Source: Candidatus Rubrivivax defluviihabitans
GTDB lineage: Bacteria; Pseudomonadota; Gammaproteobacteria; Burkholderiales; Burkholderiaceae_C
Assembly: GCA_016709385.1 (NCBI GenBank)
Contig: JADJMW010000011.1
Coordinates: 186,001 to 250,000 of the forward strand
Length of the DNA: 64,000 nucleotides
Reading direction: 5' to 3'
The notes under the pieces were generated by a model. That model saw nothing but the letters and a program-made list of their open reading frames with translations. It did not search any database and had not been told where the DNA came from. How positions within the stretch are numbered: position 1 is the stretch's first letter; every line of letters starts with the position of its first letter. Both the position numbers and the translations under genes were made by a program. This document shows positions 54,668 to 63,506 of this stretch, in pieces.

Positions 54668-57415
54668 ATGTTTCCCAAGATCCTGACCCAGATTTTCGGC
54701 AGCCGGAACGACCGCCTGCTGAAGACATACCGGCGCACCGTGGAGAGCATCAACGCGCTCGAGCCGCGCTTCGAGCAGCTCTCCGACGCCGAACTGCGCG
54801 CCAGGACCGACGAATTCCGCCAACGCGTGGCCGCCGGTGTCACGCTGGATGAACTGCTGCCCGAGGCCTTTGCCGTGGCGCGCGAGGCCAGCAAGCGCAC
54901 GCTGAAGATGCGCCACTTCGACGTGCAGCTCGTGGGCGGCATCGCACTGCACCAGGGCAAGATCGCCGAGATGCGCACCGGCGAGGGCAAGACGCTGATG
55001 GCCACGCTGCCGGTCTACCTGAATGCACTGGCCGGCAAGGGCGTGCACGTGGTCACGGTGAACGACTACCTGGCCAGCCGCGACGCCGAATGGATGGGCC
55101 GCATCTACGGCTTCCTGGGCCTCAGCGTGGGCGTCAACGTGCCCGGCATGAGCCGCGAGCAGAAGCAGGCCGCCTTCGCCGCCGACGTCACCTACGGCAC
55201 CAACAACGAATTCGGCTTCGACTACCTGCGCGACAACATGGTGCTCGACGTGCGCGACCGCGTCGCGCGCGGCCTCAACTACGCCATCGTCGACGAGGTG
55301 GACTCGATCCTCATCGACGAGGCGCGCACGCCGCTCATCATCAGCGGCCAGGCCGAAGACCACACCGAGATGTACGTGCGCATCAACGCCATCGTGCCGG
55401 CGCTGAAGAAGCAGATCGGCGAAGAGGACGTGCGCACCGGCGAGGGCGTCATCGATGCCGGCGACTTCACGGTGGACGAGAAGAGCCACCAGATCTACCT
55501 CACCGAAAGCGGCCACGAAAAGGCCGAGCAACTGCTCACCAGCAACGGCCTGCTGGCCGAGGGCGCCAGCCTGTACGACCCGTCCAATATCGCGCTCATG
55601 CACCACGTCTACGCGGCGCTGCGGGCCAACCACCTGTACCACCGCGACCAGCACTACGTGGTGCAGAACGGCGAGGTCATCATCGTCGACGAATTCACCG
55701 GCCGCCTCATGACCGGCCGGCGCTGGAGCGACGGCCTGCACCAGGCGGTGGAAGCCAAGGAGGGCGTGCCAATCCAGAGCGAGAACCAGACGCTGGCCTC
55801 GGTCACCTTCCAGAACTACTTCCGCATGTACGGCAAGCTCGCCGGCATGACCGGCACGGCCGACACCGAAGCCTACGAATTCCAGGAAATCTACGGCCTG
55901 GAGACGGTGGTCATCCCGCCCAACAAGCCCACCATCCGCAAGGACGACAACGACCTCATCTACAAGACCGCGAAGGAAAAGTACGACGCGGTCATCGCCG
56001 ACATCCGCGACTGCTACGAGCGCGGCCAGCCGGTGCTGGTGGGCACCACCAGCATCGAGAATTCCGAGCTCATCTCCGGCCTGCTGCAGAAGGTCAAGCT
56101 GCCGCACCAGGTGCTGAATGCCAAGCAGCACGCCAAGGAGGCCGAGATCGTGGCCCAGGCCGGGCGGCCGAAGATGATCACCATCGCCACCAACATGGCC
56201 GGGCGGGGCACCGACATCGTGCTCGGCGGCAATGTCGAGAAGCAGATCCAGTTCCTGGACGCCGACCCCAACCTGTCGGCCGAGGAAAAACAGGCGCGCG
56301 CGAAGAAATTGAGCGACGAATGGCAGAGTCTGCACGAGCAGGTGAAGGCCACCGGCGGCCTGCGCATCGTGGCCACCGAGCGCCACGAGAGCCGGCGCAT
56401 CGACAACCAGCTGCGCGGCCGCTCGGGCCGCCAGGGCGACCCCGGCGCCAGCCGCTTCTACCTGAGCCTGGACGACCAGCTCATGCGCATCTTCGCCGGC
56501 GACCGCGTGCGCGCGATCATGGACCGGCTGAAGATGCCCGAGGGCGAGGCCATCGAGGCCGGCATCGTCAACCGCAGCATCGAGAGCGCGCAGCGCAAGG
56601 TGGAGGCGCGCAACTTCGACATCCGCAAGCAGCTGCTCGAGTACGACGACGTCGCCAACGACCAGCGCAAGGTCATCTACCAGCAGCGCAACGAGATCCT
56701 GGAAGCGCAGACGCTGGCCGAGCAGATCGCCAACCTGCGCCAGAGCGCCATGACCGAGGTCGTGCGCACCCATGTGCCGGCCGAGAGCCTGGAAGAGCTG
56801 TGGGACCTGGCCGCCCTGGAGCGCGTGCTGAAGGACGAATGGCAGCTCGAGATCGACCTCAAGGGCGAGGTGGACAAGAGCGATTCCATCACCGACCAGG
56901 ACATCGTGGACAAGGTGGTGGCCGCGGCCGACGCGCACTTCCAGGCCAAGCTCGACTACGTGGGCGCCGAGCAGTTCACGCCCTTCATGCGCATGGTGCT
57001 GCTGCAGAGCATCGACAGCCATTGGCGCGAACACCTCGCGGCGCTCGACTACCTGCGCCAGGGCATCCACCTGCGCGGCTATGCGCAGAAGAACCCGAAG
57101 CAGGAATACAAGCGCGAGGCTTTCGAGCTGTTCAGCCAGCTGCTCGACGTGGTGAAGATCGAGGTCACGCGCATCCTGATGACGGTGCGCATCCAGAGCC
57201 AGGACGAGGCCGCCCAGGCCGCCGCGGCGCTGGAGCAGCAGGCCGGGCAGCTGGCCAACGTGACCTACACCGCGCCCACCGAGGACGGTGGCGTGTCACA
57301 GGTGGCCGACACCGGGCTGCTGGCCGAGGCGCCGGTGGCCAAGGTGGGACGCAATGAACCCTGCCCCTGCGGCAGCGGGAAGAAGTACAAGAACTGCCAC
57401 GGCAGGCTGGCCTGA
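54668..57415 (+). CDS. secA: Preprotein translocase ATPase SecA
   Basis: SecA is the motor that pushes unfolded preproteins through SecYEG. The 915 residues include Walker A at about 103-110 (Arg-Thr-Gly-Glu-Gly-Lys-Thr-Leu), the DEVD box (Val-Asp-Glu-Val-Asp-Ser-Ile-Leu-Ile-Asp-Glu-Ala), the preprotein cross-linking domain, the helical scaffold, and the C-terminal zinc tail Cys-Pro-Cys-Gly-Ser-Gly-Lys-Lys-Tyr-Lys-Asn-Cys-His. The frame is intact. The 253-base upstream leader contains a possible -10 (TAAACT, 54482-54487) but no clear partner. Confidence 0.97.
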   Translation: MFPKILTQIFGSRNDRLLKTYRRTVESINALEPRFEQLSDAELRARTDEFRQRVAAGVTLDELLPEAFAVAREASKRTLKMRHFDVQLVGGIALHQGKIAEMRTGEGKTLMATLPVYLNALAGKGVHVVTVNDYLASRDAEWMGRIYGFLGLSVGVNVPGMSREQKQAAFAADVTYGTNNEFGFDYLRDNMVLDVRDRVARGLNYAIVDEVDSILIDEARTPLIISGQAEDHTEMYVRINAIVPALKKQIGEEDVRTGEGVIDAGDFTVDEKSHQIYLTESGHEKAEQLLTSNGLLAEGASLYDPSNIALMHHVYAALRANHLYHRDQHYVVQNGEVIIVDEFTGRLMTGRRWSDGLHQAVEAKEGVPIQSENQTLASVTFQNYFRMYGKLAGMTGTADTEAYEFQEIYGLETVVIPPNKPTIRKDDNDLIYKTAKEKYDAVIADIRDCYERGQPVLVGTTSIENSELISGLLQKVKLPHQVLNAKQHAKEAEIVAQAGRPKMITIATNMAGRGTDIVLGGNVEKQIQFLDADPNLSAEEKQARAKKLSDEWQSLHEQVKATGGLRIVATERHESRRIDNQLRGRSGRQGDPGASRFYLSLDDQLMRIFAGDRVRAIMDRLKMPEGEAIEAGIVNRSIESAQRKVEARNFDIRKQLLEYDDVANDQRKVIYQQRNEILEAQTLAEQIANLRQSAMTEVVRTHVPAESLEELWDLAALERVLKDEWQLEIDLKGEVDKSDSITDQDIVDKVVAAADAHFQAKLDYVGAEQFTPFMRMVLLQSIDSHWREHLAALDYLRQGIHLRGYAQKNPKQEYKREAFELFSQLLDVVKIEVTRILMTVRIQSQDEAAQAAAALEQQAGQLANVTYTAPTEDGGVSQVADTGLLAEAPVAKVGRNEPCPCGSGKKYKNCHGRLA

Positions 57416-57477
57416 AGGCCGCCTTGGCCTGCGGTCGCCGGCCCGGGCCGCGATGGTTCGGTCACAACCCAGGGGCG

Positions 57478-57933
57478 CTATTTGAGTCCCGCCGCTGAGG
57501 GTAGCAATGCACAGCGGCCGCTGGCTGCCTGGCTCGCCGGCGCTACGCAGGCTACGCCGGGCACCGGCAATATCGCGCAGGTGGAAGCGATGCCCTGCCG
57601 TTCCATCGCCTGACGCCGGGCCGCGGCATCCCTTGCGACCAGGGCCTCCAGCAAGGGCCCGTCCGTGTGATTCACTGACCAGGCGCGATAGGCATCGGGG
57701 CCCCCGCAGGCGTTCGCACCGACACCAATGACGCGGCAGTCGTCGTCGCGACGGCAGGCCGCTTCACCGATCAGGGCATCGATCTGCGCCATCGCGGCGG
57801 GTGTTCCCGGCGCTGCGCCTTCTGCCCCAGAGGCGGGCGCGACGGACGGCTGGGCCCAAGCCACCGCGACCCATGCAAACGCAAACAACGGCCAGGCCGA
57901 AATGCGTGCAGAGCACTTCGCTTCGAGCTTCAT
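57478..57933 (-). CDS. Hypothetical secreted protein with conserved cysteines
   Basis: A 151-residue protein with a signal-like N-terminus (about 1-27, ending Ala-Trp-Ala-Gln). The mature part contains six cysteines, including Cys-Arg-Arg-Asp-Asp-Asp-Cys and Gly-Val-Gly-Ala-Asn-Ala-Cys-Gly-Gly-Pro, which suggests disulfides in the periplasm. No named family is recognised. ATG 57933 was used; ATG 57939 and 57960 are alternatives. It converges on secA, 62 bases away. Confidence 0.65.
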   Translation of the reverse strand: MKLEAKCSARISAWPLFAFAWVAVAWAQPSVAPASGAEGAAPGTPAAMAQIDALIGEAACRRDDDCRVIGVGANACGGPDAYRAWSVNHTDGPLLEALVARDAAARRQAMERQGIASTCAILPVPGVACVAPASQAASGRCALLPSAAGLK

Positions 57934-58026
57934 GGGCATGGATTCAAGTCCCATCGACACTCCAAGTCAAACGGTGGCTGCAGCGGCATTGCGCGGACCA
58001 GGATTCCACCCAGGTCCTCACCATCG

Positions 58027-58061
58027 AAAAAAGGGGCTGCGGACCCTGCGGTCCGCAGCCC
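58027..58061 (-). terminator. Rho-independent terminator of the subtilase gene
   Basis: A perfect 12-base-pair stem, GGGCTGCGGACC (58034-58045) and GGTCCGCAGCCC (58050-58061), with a four-base loop. On the minus strand it is followed by a six-T run (58027-58032). It lies 52 bases after the subtilase stop. Confidence 0.88.
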
Positions 58062-58112
58062 TTCTGGCATGCCGGCCTTGCGCCTTGGCGGGGCCGGTGC
58101 AGCCGAGTCGAC

Positions 58113-61100
58113 CTACTTGCTCAATGTCATCTGAATCGGTTCTCCGCTCAGGGGTAGCCCGCCGTTGGGTTCGACCCGCACCGCCGTGGTGGCCTGCACG
58201 ACGCCACCCAGATCCTTGAACTGGACCCCGCCCACATAACGGCCGCCCATGGCCAGGCCCTTCCAGGACAAGCCCACCGTGGAGGTGCCGCCCGAATACG
58301 ACTTCGACGGCAGCATCACGTTGAAGTTGCCTGGTTGGTCGGCAGGCGTCACGACCCAGCTCGAGAGCTGGTGCGTCATCGACGATGAACCCGCATAGGC
58401 ATGCACGCACGCCTTGTAGGTGCCGGCTGCCGGACTCGAGAGCTGGATGCTTTCGCTGGAAGCGGCGTTGCCCGAGTACGCGGCAATGCTGTTGTCGGGC
58501 CTGAGCAGGACGAGATCGTTGTCGTCGGTGGCCACGCCCATGTCTTCATTGCGCAAGGCAACGCGCACCACGATCGTGCCCGCGGGGACGACGATGGGGT
58601 AGGCCGCGACCGAAGCGCTGCCACCGTTGATGCAGGCATTGGCGATGGCCTGTGCCGTACCGATGAATCCCTCCGCCAGAGCCGTCACCGGCCCCAGGGT
58701 CACGTCCTTCAGCCCACCCTTATTGGCCGTCATGCGGCCGGTGAAGGCGGTGCGCACCGTGATCAGGCGCGAGCCGGACACGGTATTGCCGTTGACCTGG
58801 GTCAGCGCCGTGATGGCCACGCCTGCGCGCGCGGTGACCGGGCTGCGAACCACATGCGTGCCATCGGTCCAGGTCAGCGCGCCGTAGTTCCAGACATTCG
58901 TGGCCGCGCCAGCGTCCGTGAGGGTCAGCGTGAAGCTCTTGGTCTCGCCCGGGTTCAAGCTCAGGCTGGTGGGGTTGACCACCGCGGTGAACCCAGGCAC
59001 CGACACGCTCGACGAATAGGTGGCGGCCGACGCGCCGACATTCGTCACCCGGCGGGTGATCGTGACGGCGCCGGTGATCGCGCCCGCGGTGATGCTGGGC
59101 AGGTTGTGGTTGTAGGTCTCGTCCAGCGTGCCGTAGGTCGTGCAATCGGCTGCCGGCACGGCCGCACGGTTCACCTTGCACTGGTAGCGGATGAAGTCCA
59201 CTGGGCCGGCGTCATAGACCAGGCCCGGGTCGATGGCCTTGTTGGGATCCACGTGCCCTGCGCCCTGCGCCCACGGCAGCAGGCCGTTCTGCATGCCGGA
59301 CAACCCGTCGTTGAGCGTGGAGTAGGCCGACGTCATCAGCGCCGACTTGATGGCCGCCGGCGACCAGGTCGGGCGTGCCTGCTTGAGGAGCGTGGCCAGG
59401 CCGGCCACGTGCGGGCTCGACATCGACGTGCCCTGGTACGAGGCCCATGCCGCCGGCGGAACCAGCGTGCCGGCCGCCACGGCGTCGTTCTCGGCCTGGG
59501 TCAAGTTCGGCGTCACGGTGGCGATCACGTCCACGCCGGGCGCCGTGAGGTCGGGCTTGAGCATGTTGGCGTCGCCCTGGTTGGGGCCGCGCGACGAGAA
59601 GTCGGCAATGACCGGTGCAGGCTTGCTGCCGTTGTAGAAGGCCGAGATCGCGGCGGTGCTGCCGGCGGTGGCCGCATAGGCCTTGATGATGGCGCCGTCG
59701 GTGGCATTCACGTGCACGGTCGGAACGGCGTGGATGTCGGCCACGAGGCCGGCGCCGGTGTCCACCATCACCATGCCCAGACCGCCAGCCGCCTTGACGG
59801 CGGCGCTCTTGGCAACTCGGTCGATGGTGCCGCGGTCACACACGACGACCTTGCCCGCCACCTTCGCCGGATCGAGCACCGTGGGCGAGAGATAGCAAAG
59901 CCGCAACTGGGTTGCATCGACGCCTGGCAAGCCGGCATCTTCGGCGCGGATCATCGGCTTGGCCGCCAGCGGTGTGGTGTTGATCGAGGCGCCCGAGTAG
60001 GTGGCACCGTTGCCCAGGGTCACGTTGCCGGTCAGCGCGCGGTCATGGGTGGACGCCGCCACCGTGGTCAGCCACGGGCTGACGTGGGCCACGGCATTGC
60101 CGGGGCCGCTGTTTCCCGCCGAAGCCGCCACGAACACGCCGGCATTCGAGGCGCGCAGGAAAGCCTGCTCCACGGGGTCGTTGACGCTGGTCTGGCTGCC
60201 GCTGATCGAGTAGTTGATGACGTGCACACCGTCGGCCACGGCCTTGTCGATGGCGGCCACGCTGTCCGAGTTGTAGCAGCTGTTGCGGTTGCCGCTGCCG
60301 TCGGGGTTGGTCAGGTCGACATAGGTCCAGCACACCTTGTACACGGCAACTCGCGCACGCGGTGCGATGCCCGAGGCCGAGCCCATGGGCACACCGCTCA
60401 GCACCACCGGGGCAGCACCATTGCCCCCCGCCGTGGACGAGGTGTGCGAGCCGTGGCCGCCCTTGCCGCCGATGCCGGCCGAGTCGCGCGGCGAGGTGAA
60501 TTCGGTCCAATGCTGGACCAGTCCGGTGGACAGGAAGCCGGCATTGAAGAACTGCGCGCCGATGAGCTTGTTGTTGCAATGTTGTGCCGCGAAGCCTTCA
60601 CCCGCCTGGCAGGTTCCGGCCCAGCCAGAGGGCGGGCCGTAGGCCGAGACGCCGCCGGTGAAGACGGGGTTGCCGGAACCGTCCACCTGGGCGGCGTACG
60701 AGGGGCTCTCGGGCCAGACGCCGCTGTCGATGATGCCGATGATGATGTCCTCGCCCTTGACCGCGGTGCCGCCGGCGGACTGCGACCAGATGCCGCCGGG
60801 TGCGGTCAGGCCCAGGAAGGTGGGTGTGGAAATCGTGGTCAGCTGGCGTGCTACGTCCACGTGGACTTGCACCACCCGTGGGTCGGCCCGCAAGGTCTGC
60901 ACTTCGGCGTCGGTCAGGCGGGCGGCGAAACCGTTGAAGGCGACGGAGTAGCGGGCCACGATGGGCGCCTTGCTCACCAGTGACATCACACTGCGCTGTT
61001 CCATGTTCAGGAAGCGCGAGTACGACCTCGCTGCCGCCGAGCGCGCATCAAAGCGAGTGCCGGGGGTCGGTCGGGTGGCAGGCAAGCTGGCGATGGTGCC

Positions 61101-61226
61101 GTTGTAGCTGGCGGCGGGCTCGGCGGCCAATTGAACGATATAGGTGCGCCGGGTCTCGGCCAGCGCACCGGTGGACAGACCGCCCGCAAGGAGCAGCACG
61201 GCCAGGGACGAGGAAAGCAGTTTCAT
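58113..61226 (-). CDS. Secreted S8 (subtilisin-like) peptidase, plant-subtilase type
   Basis: A 1037-residue exported serine protease. It has a signal peptide (about 1-23) and an inhibitor-I9-like propeptide (about 27-128). The S8 domain carries Asp167 (Ile-Asp-Ser-Gly-Val-Trp-Pro-Glu-Ser), His258 (Gly-His-Gly-Ser-His), oxyanion Asn372 and Ser601 (Gly-Thr-Ser-Met-Ser-Ser-Pro-His). A PA domain at about 440-530 is inserted between the catalytic His and Ser, and a fibronectin-like domain plus a beta-rich C-terminal region follow. This layout and the Gly-Val-Trp-Pro-Glu-Ser motif are hallmarks of cucumisin-type subtilases. ATG 61226 opens the signal peptide, preceded by GGAACC. It lies 32 bases after the PEP-CTERM gene. 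Confidence 0.92.
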   Translation of the reverse strand: MKLLSSSLAVLLLAGGLSTGALAETRRTYIVQLAAEPAASYNGTIASLPATRPTPGTRFDARSAAARSYSRFLNMEQRSVMSLVSKAPIVARYSVAFNGFAARLTDAEVQTLRADPRVVQVHVDVARQLTTISTPTFLGLTAPGGIWSQSAGGTAVKGEDIIIGIIDSGVWPESPSYAAQVDGSGNPVFTGGVSAYGPPSGWAGTCQAGEGFAAQHCNNKLIGAQFFNAGFLSTGLVQHWTEFTSPRDSAGIGGKGGHGSHTSSTAGGNGAAPVVLSGVPMGSASGIAPRARVAVYKVCWTYVDLTNPDGSGNRNSCYNSDSVAAIDKAVADGVHVINYSISGSQTSVNDPVEQAFLRASNAGVFVAASAGNSGPGNAVAHVSPWLTTVAASTHDRALTGNVTLGNGATYSGASINTTPLAAKPMIRAEDAGLPGVDATQLRLCYLSPTVLDPAKVAGKVVVCDRGTIDRVAKSAAVKAAGGLGMVMVDTGAGLVADIHAVPTVHVNATDGAIIKAYAATAGSTAAISAFYNGSKPAPVIADFSSRGPNQGDANMLKPDLTAPGVDVIATVTPNLTQAENDAVAAGTLVPPAAWASYQGTSMSSPHVAGLATLLKQARPTWSPAAIKSALMTSAYSTLNDGLSGMQNGLLPWAQGAGHVDPNKAIDPGLVYDAGPVDFIRYQCKVNRAAVPAADCTTYGTLDETYNHNLPSITAGAITGAVTITRRVTNVGASAATYSSSVSVPGFTAVVNPTSLSLNPGETKSFTLTLTDAGAATNVWNYGALTWTDGTHVVRSPVTARAGVAITALTQVNGNTVSGSRLITVRTAFTGRMTANKGGLKDVTLGPVTALAEGFIGTAQAIANACINGGSASVAAYPIVVPAGTIVVRVALRNEDMGVATDDNDLVLLRPDNSIAAYSGNAASSESIQLSSPAAGTYKACVHAYAGSSSMTHQLSSWVVTPADQPGNFNVMLPSKSYSGGTSTVGLSWKGLAMGGRYVGGVQFKDLGGVVQATTAVRVEPNGGLPLSGEPIQMTLSK

Positions 61227-61258
61227 CACGGGTTCCTTGTTGATCTGTACGTTGCGTC

Positions 61259-61990
61259 TCAGGCCGCCACGTGGCGGCGGCGAACCACGGCGCCCAGGGC
61301 GGCCAGGCCCAGCCCCATCAGCAGCCACTGCGCGGGTTCGGGCACGACACTGATGTTGTCGATGGCGAACTGCGCCTTGTTGGTGGTGAAGGCGGAGCAA
61401 CCGACGCTGGCGTCGCAAGCGAAGCCGAACAAGAAGACGTAGTCAAACTCGGTGTTGGTGAATGCGTCGCTGAAGCTGTAGTCGCTGAAGCTGTACTGAC
61501 CGCCCACCGGACCGGGCAGAAAGACCGTGGACGTCAGCGAGCCGCCGCCCGGAATCATGCCCTGGGCGCGCAACGCTCCGGCCGTGGGCGGCACGACATC
61601 ACCGCTGGCCGCGATGAAGCTGGCCGACAGCCCCAGCATCCTGATCGGCGCGAAGTCGTTCCTGCCCACCAACAACACGCCGTCGTTGAGCAAGGCATAG
61701 AAGCTGGTGCTGTTGTCGGTGGGGCAGACCAGGCCCAGGCAGGTGTCGGCGGCTTGCGTGCCGTCGATGATGGCACCCACCAGGTCGCCGGGCTGTGACT
61801 GGGCATCGTTCGAGAAGGCGTACAGGTAGTGATCCGACTCGTAGAACTCGTCGCCGTCGCCCACGAACGGCATGTTCGGCGCGAAGGGTGAGTCGGCCAG
61901 GCCGTCGAACGTGAGCACGACCGCGTGCGACGCGCCCAGGCAGGCCGACGCCGCAGAGGCGGCAATCAGGCGAGGGAACAGCTTCTTCAT
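61259..61990 (-). CDS. PEP-CTERM sorting-domain protein
   Basis: A 243-residue exported protein. A signal peptide (about 1-23) precedes a mature domain with four cysteines, and the tail is Val-Pro-Glu-Pro-Ala-Gln-Trp followed by a hydrophobic helix and Arg-Arg-Arg. This is the PEP-CTERM signal recognised by exosortase. Just before it stands Gln-Phe-Ala-Ile-Asp-Asn-Ile, a motif of one PEP-CTERM subfamily. The function of such proteins is usually extracellular matrix or surface related. No exosortase gene is in the window. It is cotranscribed with the subtilase gene by position. Confidence 0.88.
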   Translation of the reverse strand: MKKLFPRLIAASAASACLGASHAVVLTFDGLADSPFAPNMPFVGDGDEFYESDHYLYAFSNDAQSQPGDLVGAIIDGTQAADTCLGLVCPTDNSTSFYALLNDGVLLVGRNDFAPIRMLGLSASFIAASGDVVPPTAGALRAQGMIPGGGSLTSTVFLPGPVGGQYSFSDYSFSDAFTNTEFDYVFLFGFACDASVGCSAFTTNKAQFAIDNISVVPEPAQWLLMGLGLAALGAVVRRRHVAA

Positions 61991-62238
61991 GTGGGACCCC
62001 GTGATGGTTGAAAACTCCGAACTGCAGCCGAAGGCGGGCGCGCAAGCGAAGGAAGCGCGCGCATTGGGTGCCTCAAGTTGCGCACAGTAACGAACTGGTA
62101 TGGAGGAATCCTCCGCACTTACCCTGTTCCCCCGCGACTGAGGGGTGCCTTCCCGGCGCGGCGCTGCGGCGGCGTGGCCTCCAGGCTTCGCGGCGCCCCT
62201 CCGTCACTAGAATGACCCTGTTGCCTGCCACGCCCACC

Positions 62239-63477
62239 ATGCCTGTCAACCTGACCGCACTCGACCCTGCCTTGCTGAATGCCGTGCCCGGCTTGCGCAT
62301 CGCCACCGTGATGGCCGGTGTGCGCAAGACCAACCGGCGCGACTTGGTGCTGTTTGCCCTGGAAGAGGGCGCGGCGGTGGCCGGCGTCTTCACCACCAAC
62401 CGCTTCTGCGCCGCGCCGGTGCAGATCTGCCAGCGTCAGCTCGCCGCCGGGCACGCGGTTCGTGCCCTGCTCGTCAATACCGGCAATGCCAATGCCGGCA
62501 CCGGTGCCGACGGTCTGGCGCGGGCCGAGCGCAGCTGCTCGGCACTGGCAGCGCAGCTGGGTCTGCACGCGCAGCAGGTCCTGCCCTTCTCCACCGGCGT
62601 CATCATGGAGACGCTGCCGGTGGAACGCATCGAGGCCGCCCTGCCCGCGCTCGTCGCCGCGCTGCGGCCCGCCGACGGTGCCGCCTGGGCCGAAGCGGCG
62701 CAGGGCATCATGACCACCGACACCCTGCCCAAGGCGGCGTCGCGGCAGGTGACCATCGGCGGCCACAACGTCACCGTCACCGGCATCAGCAAGGGCGCCG
62801 GCATGATCCGCCCGAACATGGCCACCATGCTGGGCTTCATGGCCACCGACGCCGTGATCGAACCCGCGCTGCTGCAGCCGCTGCTGAAGGAAGCCGCCGA
62901 CCTCAGCTTCAACCGCATCACCATCGACGGCGACACCTCCACCAACGATTCCTTCATGCTCATGGCCACGCAGCGCGCCGGCCATGCGCCGATCACCGCG
63001 CTCGACTCGCCCGAGGGCCGCACGCTGCGCGACGCCGTGGTCGCGGTGGCGCAGCAGCTGGCCCAGGCCATCGTGCGCGACGGCGAAGGCGCCACCAAGT
63101 TCATCACCGTCACCGTGCAGGGCGGCCGCGACGAAGCCGAGTGCAAGCTCGCCGCCTACGCCATCGCGCATTCGCCACTGGTCAAGACGGCCTTCTTCGC
63201 CAGCGACCCCAACCTCGGCCGCATCCTCGCCGCGGTGGGCTATGCCGGCATCGGCGACCTCGACCAGGGCCTGATCGACCTCTTCCTGGACGACGTGCAC
63301 GTGGTGCACGAAGGCGGCCGCCACCCCGGCTACCGCGAGGAAGACGGCCAGCGTGTCATGAAGCAGGCCGAGATCACCGTGCGCGTGCACCTGCACCGCG
63401 GCGCCGCCGAGACCACGGTGTGGACCTGCGACCTGTCGCACGACTACGTGAGCATCAACGCCGACTACCGGTCGTGA
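62239..63477 (+). CDS. argJ: Bifunctional ornithine acetyltransferase/N-acetylglutamate synthase ArgJ
   Basis: ArgJ recycles the acetyl group between N-acetylornithine and glutamate in arginine synthesis and may also make N-acetylglutamate. The 412 residues contain the autocleavage site in Lys-Gly-Ala-Gly-Met-Ile-Arg-Pro-Asn-Met-Ala-Thr-Met-Leu, where Thr of Ala-Thr-Met is the nucleophile, and the end Ile-Asn-Ala-Asp-Tyr-Arg-Ser. The 248 bases upstream after the divergent PEP-CTERM gene hold its control region; an ATG at 62212 gives a slightly longer alternative. Confidence 0.95.
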   Translation: MPVNLTALDPALLNAVPGLRIATVMAGVRKTNRRDLVLFALEEGAAVAGVFTTNRFCAAPVQICQRQLAAGHAVRALLVNTGNANAGTGADGLARAERSCSALAAQLGLHAQQVLPFSTGVIMETLPVERIEAALPALVAALRPADGAAWAEAAQGIMTTDTLPKAASRQVTIGGHNVTVTGISKGAGMIRPNMATMLGFMATDAVIEPALLQPLLKEAADLSFNRITIDGDTSTNDSFMLMATQRAGHAPITALDSPEGRTLRDAVVAVAQQLAQAIVRDGEGATKFITVTVQGGRDEAECKLAAYAIAHSPLVKTAFFASDPNLGRILAAVGYAGIGDLDQGLIDLFLDDVHVVHEGGRHPGYREEDGQRVMKQAEITVRVHLHRGAAETTVWTCDLSHDYVSINADYRS

Positions 63478-63506
63478 GCCGTTCGTGAGACGTTCGTGAG
63501 CCCCGC

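Noticed and set aside
63470..63500. Short repeats of CGTTCGTGAG after argJ
   Set aside because: Two exact copies plus a partial copy at 11-base spacing; too short and local to be more than a small slippage duplication.
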